From NCBI GenBank assembly GCA_020848855.1, contig JADLHH010000247.1, positions 1 through 10,093 of the forward strand: 10,093 nucleotides of DNA, given 5' to 3'. This document shows, one piece after another, positions 6,256 through 10,093 of this stretch. Source of the DNA: Anaerolineae bacterium. Lineage in GTDB: Bacteria > Chloroflexota > Anaerolineae > Aggregatilineales > Phototrophicaceae. The stretch's first letter is position 1. The number at the start of each line of letters is the position of its first letter. The notes under the pieces are model-generated. The model saw only the letters and a list, made by a program, of their open reading frames with translations, made no database searches and was not told where the DNA came from. A program made the translations under genes and the position numbers.

Positions 6256-7257
6256 ATGACGGTTATTTATCATGACGAAGATGGCGACCTGGGCTTCCTC
6301 ACGGGAAAACGAGTGGGAATCATCGGCTATGGCAACATGGGTCGCCCGGTGGCACTCAACCTGCGCGACAGCGGTGTGCAGGTGCTGGTGAGCGAGCCGC
6401 GCCCCGAAAAACAGGCGGAAGCAACCGCCGAGGGCTTCAGTATCAGCGAGATTGAAAACGTCGTGCGCTCGGCAGAGGTGATCATGCCGCTGCTGCGCGA
6501 CGAAGCCATGCCGAAAATCTATCTGGAGCATGTCTCGCCCCATCTGCGGCGCGGGCAGGCGTTAGTATTCAGCAGCGCCTACAACCTGACCTACGGCTTC
6601 ATCGAAGCGCCGCCATTCGTGGATGTCGGGCTGGTTTCGGCGCGCACGCTCGGCGCGGCGGTTCGCGAGCGCTATCTGTCCGGCGAAGGCTACGTCAGCT
6701 TCGTCGCCGTCGCGCAGGACGCCAGCCGTCACGCCTGGGACATGGTGCTGGCGCTGGCGAAAGCGATGGGCGCGCTCAAGGGCGGCGCGATAGAAATTCG
6801 TTTCGAGCAGGAAACCGAACTCGACCTGTTCCTGCAGCAGGCAATCCTACCGATCTTCCACTACGCGGTGATCACGGCGGCGCGCCTGCTGATGGAACAC
6901 GGCTATCCCCCGGAAGCCGTATTTACCGAGTTATACATCTCCGGCGAATCGTCGGACTATCTACGACAGGCAGCGTATCACGGCTTGATGAAAGCGCTCG
7001 ACCTGCAGGGGCTGCCGGCGCAGTACGGCACGCTCAGCCGCTACGAGCGGTTCAACAGCGCCCAGTTCGAGCGGCTGATGGAGATCACGCTCGAAGAAAT
7101 CCGCAGCGGCAAATTCGCGCAGGAATGGGCAAAGGAATTCGGCGCCGACTACCCTCGGCTGCGCCAGTTGCTCAAGAATCGCAAAAATATGGATATGTGG
7201 GAACTGGAACAGCAAACGCTCGAGCTGCTGCACCAGAACAACGGATTCGGAGAGTAG
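6256..7257 (+). CDS. Ketol-acid reductoisomerase-like protein with altered active site
   Basis: This 333-residue protein has the length and layout of class I KARI (IlvC), the NADPH- and Mg-dependent enzyme of branched-chain amino acid synthesis. Residues 5-45 match the N-terminal Rossmann region: YHDEDGDLGFLTGKRVGIIGYG then NLRDSG, with GxGxxG at 24-29. The knotted helical domain is recognisable in ETELDLFLQQ (186-195) and GYPPEAVFTEL (216-226). By hand alignment the KARI motif ETDLFGEQ keeps Asp190 but its second metal ligand Glu is Gln194. The HE glutamate after the PE..YFE motif is Ser229. The substrate Ser of SNTAEYG is Gly252, and KGPG is R-T-L-G (130-133). E225 is kept. Canonical isomeroreductase activity is therefore doubtful, and a reductase/dehydrogenase on another substrate is plausible. 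No ilvB/ilvN/leu genes adjoin it. The fold is fairly secure, the function open. Confidence 0.8.
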   Translation: MTVIYHDEDGDLGFLTGKRVGIIGYGNMGRPVALNLRDSGVQVLVSEPRPEKQAEATAEGFSISEIENVVRSAEVIMPLLRDEAMPKIYLEHVSPHLRRGQALVFSSAYNLTYGFIEAPPFVDVGLVSARTLGAAVRERYLSGEGYVSFVAVAQDASRHAWDMVLALAKAMGALKGGAIEIRFEQETELDLFLQQAILPIFHYAVITAARLLMEHGYPPEAVFTELYISGESSDYLRQAAYHGLMKALDLQGLPAQYGTLSRYERFNSAQFERLMEITLEEIRSGKFAQEWAKEFGADYPRLRQLLKNRKNMDMWELEQQTLELLHQNNGFGE

Positions 7258-7308
7258 CCGCCCTTCCCGCCGAAATTTTGCAGCTTTTTTGCGATTGCGC
7301 GCTCCACA

Positions 7309-7326
7309 AAAGCAAATTTCTGCTTT
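7309..7326 (+). terminator. Weak hairpin downstream of the KARI-like gene
   Basis: AAAGCA (7309-7314) pairs with TGCTTT (7321-7326) around a 6-base loop in the 107-base gap before the SHOCT-domain gene. It is short and A/T-rich, with only TTT at its end, so terminator function is a guess. Confidence 0.2.
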
Positions 7327-7364
7327 AATAAGAACCATGTCCAGTTGAAGACAAGGTGGTGGGG

Positions 7365-8051
7365 ATGATGCGCGCCGGTCTGGGTTGCCTGCTGATGATT
7401 GCCGCGATGGTGTTGTTGTTCGCGCTGGTCGTAATCCCGGTCATTCCACAAACTGCCGACAACAGCACCATCGACAATTACCTGAAAGCGATACTCTGCC
7501 AGCCCACCGACCGGCTGATCCGCGACCAGTACTCGTACTACGATTACGACTCCGACGGGGGTGGGACGGCATTCTCGATGAATGTCTACTGCGAAAACAC
7601 CGCCGAACAGCGCGAGGACGTGACCGGAAAATGGACACTGATCTCGATTGGGGCATTCCTTGCACCGTTTCTGCTCGGCTTGCTGCTGTTCATCGTCGGC
7701 ATCACCCGGCGGGCGATGAAGGCGACGCAGCAGATCGGCAACCTCGTGACGGCGCGCAGCTTCGGCGGCAGCCCGCAGGTCATGGTGACGCGCTACGGCA
7801 GTTCATCCAGCCCGATCGAGGGGCTGGACATCAACGAGGGCGTCCTCAAGGTCGGCGGCATGGAAATCCCGCTGAACAATTCTTCGGCGCAGCAGGTCGA
7901 AACATTCAGCCGCCCGACCGGGCAGGCAGCCCCCGGCGAAACCACGCTCGCCGCCAGGCTGCGCCAGCTTCAGGAAGCGCGCGACGCCGGGCTGATCTCG
8001 ATGGACGAGTACGACCGGGTGCGCAAGGAAATTCTCGACAACATGGGCTGA
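7365..8051 (+). CDS. Two-pass membrane protein with C-terminal SHOCT domain
   Basis: This 228-residue membrane protein has unknown function. The first transmembrane segment is at about residues 4-26 (LGCLLMIAAMVLLFALVVIP). An outside loop of roughly 70 residues follows, with a Tyr/Asp-rich acidic stretch (YSYYDYDSDGGG) and two cysteines that could form a disulfide (in LCQP and VYCEN). The second transmembrane segment (LISIGAFLAPFLLGLLLFIVG) is near 90-110 and is followed by positive charges (TRRAMK), placing the C-terminus in the cytoplasm. The last 35 residues (LRQLQEARDAGLISMDEYDR, then VRKEIL) match SHOCT, a short helical C-terminal domain often found on membrane proteins and possibly used in oligomerisation. 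I prefer ATG 7365, since AAGGTGG at 7353-7359 sits 5 bases upstream. GTG 7356 would overlap that site, and ATG 7368 is also possible. Confidence 0.82.
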   Translation: MMRAGLGCLLMIAAMVLLFALVVIPVIPQTADNSTIDNYLKAILCQPTDRLIRDQYSYYDYDSDGGGTAFSMNVYCENTAEQREDVTGKWTLISIGAFLAPFLLGLLLFIVGITRRAMKATQQIGNLVTARSFGGSPQVMVTRYGSSSSPIEGLDINEGVLKVGGMEIPLNNSSAQQVETFSRPTGQAAPGETTLAARLRQLQEARDAGLISMDEYDRVRKEILDNMG

Positions 8052-8067
8052 GCGCGGCACTCAGCCC
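8045..8067. terminator. GC-rich perfect hairpin at the convergence point
   Basis: GGGCTGAG (8045-8052) pairs perfectly with CTCAGCCC (8060-8067) over a 7-base loop. It includes the TGA of the SHOCT gene and lies just before the TAG of the opposing gene (8074-8072 on the minus strand), so it could end or stabilise transcripts from both sides. No T-run follows. Confidence 0.45.
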
Positions 8068-8071
8068 CGCC

Positions 8072-8911
8072 CTATTCGTCGTCGTCATCCACGTATTTCT
8101 TGCTTTTCTGCTTCTGAAGCAGCGGTTCTTCGAGGCTGCGCCGGGCGGCGTCGGCAATTGCCCCGGCAAGCGCTTCGTAATCCTTCGCGGCGAAGGCGAG
8201 CGCCTCCCCGTCCACCTCGAAGACGGCGAGTCCGTCGGCGCTGGGGCGGTCAATGCGGCGCATGGCAGTCACCTTGCGCACATTTTCGAGCGCGATCACC
8301 CGCCCGACCTGCCCGTCGCGCAGCAGGACGACGTGCAGCGGCGTCAGGTACAGCGTCAGCGCAGGGTCGAGCGTCCATGCGCCGTGAATGTCTTCCTCGG
8401 CGGGCGCGACCTGCGCGGGACCGTAATGCACGTAGGGACGGCGGCGGCGGTAGGCGGTGACCAGCGCCGGCGCGGCGAGCGGCTTAAGCGTGCGCACCAG
8501 TTCCGCCATGCGGTGACGGTACATCCGCAGCTTGATCAGATGCCAGCGCCCCGCCTGCTCGAAGTGCAGCCAGATTTCGTTGCGCCCGCTGTGATATTTG
8601 ACCGGGCGACCGAACCAGCGCAGCCCTTCGAACGAAAAAACGACCGTCTCGTCCAATGCCGACTTGCGCGGGTATACCGTGATCTGCTCCGGCGTGACGC
8701 TGACGATGCCCCCGCGCCAGCCGGAGTCCGCCCCGCCAATCGTCGACGTGCGGAAGCTGGCGTCGAACGGCGACAGCACGAGCAGCGCCCCATCGTCTCG
8801 CAGATGCTTCATCAGCGCGTTCATCTCCCGAAACAGGCGCATCTGACGCACACCCCAGACGGTGCCGCCGCCGATCACCGCGAGCAGGACGAGCAGCGCT
8901 TCGGGCGTCAT
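8072..8911 (-). CDS. Membrane-anchored protein of unknown function, possible PH-like beta domains
   Basis: This 279-residue protein begins with one transmembrane segment (about 3-20, PEALLVLLAVIGGGTVWGV). A short helical stretch follows (LFREMNALMKHLRDDG), then a large soluble part rich in alternating hydrophobic strands. Two halves look like beta-rich modules: about 40-130 (GGIVSVTPEQITVYPRKSAL, VVFSFEGLRWFGRP, EIWLHFEQAGRWHLIKLR) and about 175-265 (ALTLYLTPLHVVLLRDGQVG, RVIALENVRKVTAM, LAVFEVDGEALAFAAKDYE). This pattern resembles PH-like domains of bacterial membrane proteins, but that is a structural guess. The tail is a Lys then Asp/Glu cluster (KSKKYVDDDDE). Its ATG overlaps the TGA of the upstream glycosylase gene as ATGA, so it is the last gene of a three-gene operon. 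Confidence 0.75.
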   Translation of the reverse strand: MTPEALLVLLAVIGGGTVWGVRQMRLFREMNALMKHLRDDGALLVLSPFDASFRTSTIGGADSGWRGGIVSVTPEQITVYPRKSALDETVVFSFEGLRWFGRPVKYHSGRNEIWLHFEQAGRWHLIKLRMYRHRMAELVRTLKPLAAPALVTAYRRRRPYVHYGPAQVAPAEEDIHGAWTLDPALTLYLTPLHVVLLRDGQVGRVIALENVRKVTAMRRIDRPSADGLAVFEVDGEALAFAAKDYEALAGAIADAARRSLEEPLLQKQKSKKYVDDDDE

Positions 8912-9411
8912 CGATCCCCCTGAGCGAGAAATTCGGCGAGGCGCTGCCAGTGGCTCACATTCCAGAAGCCGCTCGCCGCGCCGGAAGTCGACGGCAGCAC
9001 AAAGGCGGCCGCCGCGCCGATGCGATCCGGCTGCTGCCCGTAAGCCACCGCCACGCCGTAAAACGCCCTCGCTGCCCGCTTGCCGTTGAACGCCAGCGCG
9101 CGCGGCGCTGCCGCCTCGATTTTGCGGCGCAGCCCGGCAGCGTCGAAATGCCCCGTGCGCAGCCCCTTGTCCGCGCCGGAATACGTCTTGGCGATGTCCG
9201 TCAGCCCGATGCCGTAACCCGGCAGACTGGCGAATTCATGCGGCTCAAATAAACGCGGCGTCAAGCCGATCTGGTAGATCGTGCGCCAGAACTTGTTGCC
9301 GCGCCCGGCATAGTACGCTCCGACTTCCGCCGAGCGCGCGCCCGCCGCCGTGCCGCAAAACACGACCCTCAAGCCGGACGGCAGCACGTCGGGGAGCCTG
9401 TGCGCGTTCAA
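8908..9411 (-). CDS. mug: Mug/TDG-like mismatch-specific uracil DNA glycosylase with variant first motif
   Basis: This is a predicted base-excision repair enzyme of the Mug/TDG branch of the uracil-DNA glycosylase superfamily, which removes uracil or thymine mispaired with guanine. It has 167 residues, the family length. Family features are the N-terminal LPDVLPSGLRVVFCG, then SAEVGAYYAGRGNKFWRTIY, GLTPRLFEPHEFASLPGYGIGLTDIAK and C-terminal FVLPSTSGAASGFWNVSHW, equivalent to the minor-groove loop with Pro-Ser-x-Ser-Gly. The first active-site motif reads G-T-A-A-G where E. coli Mug has G-I-N-P-G, so the usual catalytic Asn is absent. I recall GTALG-like versions in related bacterial proteins, so this may be a sub-branch with altered chemistry. 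The TTG start overlaps the upstream TGA (TTGA), and its stop overlaps the next ATG. This tight packing supports the TTG. Confidence 0.85.
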   Translation of the reverse strand: MNAHRLPDVLPSGLRVVFCGTAAGARSAEVGAYYAGRGNKFWRTIYQIGLTPRLFEPHEFASLPGYGIGLTDIAKTYSGADKGLRTGHFDAAGLRRKIEAAAPRALAFNGKRAARAFYGVAVAYGQQPDRIGAAAAFVLPSTSGAASGFWNVSHWQRLAEFLAQGDR

Positions 9412-10093
9412 TCCGTAGGGCCATCCTTGGCAGACTGCGGCTCGTGGTAGAAGGTCATCACGCGGAACGTCTCGGCAAATTCGACGCCGACCTGTTCGCC
9501 CGCCTGCTTGTCGAACCGGTTGACGAAATCGGCGGCTTCTTCGCCCACCTGCGAGCGGTGCATCAGCAGCGCTTCGATTTTGCGGTCGTGCGCCGGGGTG
9601 ATATCAACGGCGATATTCGGCTTCTCGGTCAGCACCAGGTACAGTTCTTCGACGTGATGCGGCTCCAGCCCTTCGTCGAGCAGTTCGGGGAAGATCGGGC
9701 GCGATTCGGCGCTGGGGAAAACGGCATAGAGCGCGGCTTCGGCAGCAGCCCGGTGATCCGGGTGATTGATGTAGCTCTCGTCGCCTTCCTGGAGCAGTAC
9801 CAGCGTCGGATCGTTGATCACGACGCGATCCGGGCGCAGTTCACGGATCAGGCGCGTCAACCGCAGGCGCAGTTCGAGCGTCGGCTGCAACACGCCATCC
9901 TGATAATCGAGGAAGCGCACGTCGGTGACGCCGACGACCTTCGCCGCGTCGGTCTGCTCCTGCCTGCGCCGGGCGGCAAGCTGAACGTAATCCACGCCCT
10001 TTTCGTTGCTGCCCGCCGCGCCGTTGGTCACGATGCAGTAGGTCACCTGCGCGCCGGCGTCCGTCCAGCGGGCGACGCTGCCCGCCGACCCGA
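9408..10093 (-). CDS. PIG-L/LmbE-family N-deacetylase (5' end outside the window)
   Basis: This is a predicted zinc-dependent deacetylase of the family that includes MshB, BshB and PIG-L, which remove acetyl from N-acetylglucosaminyl compounds. The open frame runs to the edge of the window. Reading on the minus strand it begins GSAGSVARWTDAGAQVTYCIVTNG, which normally follows the HPDD metal-binding motif, so about 10-20 N-terminal residues including HPDD are missing. A GTG at 10046 is internal, not the start. The second metal motif NHPDHRAAAEAALYAVFPSA is intact, followed by LDEGLEPHHVEELYL and a helical tail (LLMHRSQVGEEAADFV). It is the first visible gene of an operon with the glycosylase and the membrane-anchored protein. 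The substrate is unknown. Roles in low-molecular-weight thiol or cell-surface sugar metabolism are possible but not shown. Confidence 0.87.
   Translation of the reverse strand, partial: GSAGSVARWTDAGAQVTYCIVTNGAAGSNEKGVDYVQLAARRRQEQTDAAKVVGVTDVRFLDYQDGVLQPTLELRLRLTRLIRELRPDRVVINDPTLVLLQEGDESYINHPDHRAAAEAALYAVFPSAESRPIFPELLDEGLEPHHVEELYLVLTEKPNIAVDITPAHDRKIEALLMHRSQVGEEAADFVNRFDKQAGEQVGVEFAETFRVMTFYHEPQSAKDGPTD

Noticed and set aside
7258..7364. A sigma-70 promoter for the SHOCT gene
   Set aside because: TTTAAT and TAATAA-like boxes occur near 7324-7331, but TTGCGA/TTGCGC candidates are 23-29 bases away, too far for a normal -35/-10 pair.
7385..8923. A 512-codon plus-strand open frame
   Set aside because: It overlaps the SHOCT gene in another frame and runs antisense to the membrane-anchored gene. 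Its product is Arg/His/Pro-rich with no recognisable domain, as expected of a high-G+C shadow frame.

Overview
The window is about 60% G+C and gene-dense, with GTG/TTG starts and 4-base stop/start overlaps. It carries a replication-restart/primosome cassette in the order DnaB helicase, DnaD-domain protein, DnaC/DnaI-type loader. A DnaB+DnaD+DnaI-like set at this G+C, together with SHOCT, PIG-L and GNAT neighbours, suggests a Chloroflexota-type bacterium (Anaerolineae or a relative). That placement is inference only, and the window may come from a metagenome assembly. I found no rRNA, tRNA, CRISPR array or transposase.

Region 1 (67-4683, + strand) is the primosome operon. dnaB carries a LAGLIDADG homing-endonuclease intein (724-1986) inserted exactly in the Walker A motif, between Lys and Thr. 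The intein is cut by one in-frame TAA (1015-1017), just after the N-terminal splicing domain, and the same frame then runs intact to the end of dnaB. All splice-junction residues are present. This is therefore a natural split, a readthrough case, a fresh nonsense mutation or a sequence error. The DnaD-like gene starts on the dnaB stop codon (ATGA). The loader gene overlaps the DnaD-like gene by 80 bases and encodes an unusual protein: one zinc-finger-like N-terminus followed by two tandem AAA+ DnaC/DnaI modules that keep a constant register of 567 bases. A hairpin region (4690-4744) closes the operon.

Region 2 (4776-7257) holds a two-domain GNAT acetyltransferase (+), a small predicted lipoprotein (-), and, divergent from the lipoprotein, a protein homologous to ketol-acid reductoisomerase that has lost several catalytic residues (+). 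An imperfect inverted repeat lies between the convergent GNAT and lipoprotein genes.

Region 3 (7365-10093) holds a two-pass membrane protein with a C-terminal SHOCT domain (+). It converges on a minus-strand operon of three genes chained by 4-base overlaps: PIG-L/LmbE deacetylase (its start lies beyond the window), a Mug-like mismatch/uracil DNA glycosylase with an atypical first motif, and a membrane-anchored protein of unknown function. A perfect 8-bp GC hairpin lies at the convergence point.

No stretch over 300 bases lacks a gene. Bases 1-66 contain only short open frames and no gene I can support.
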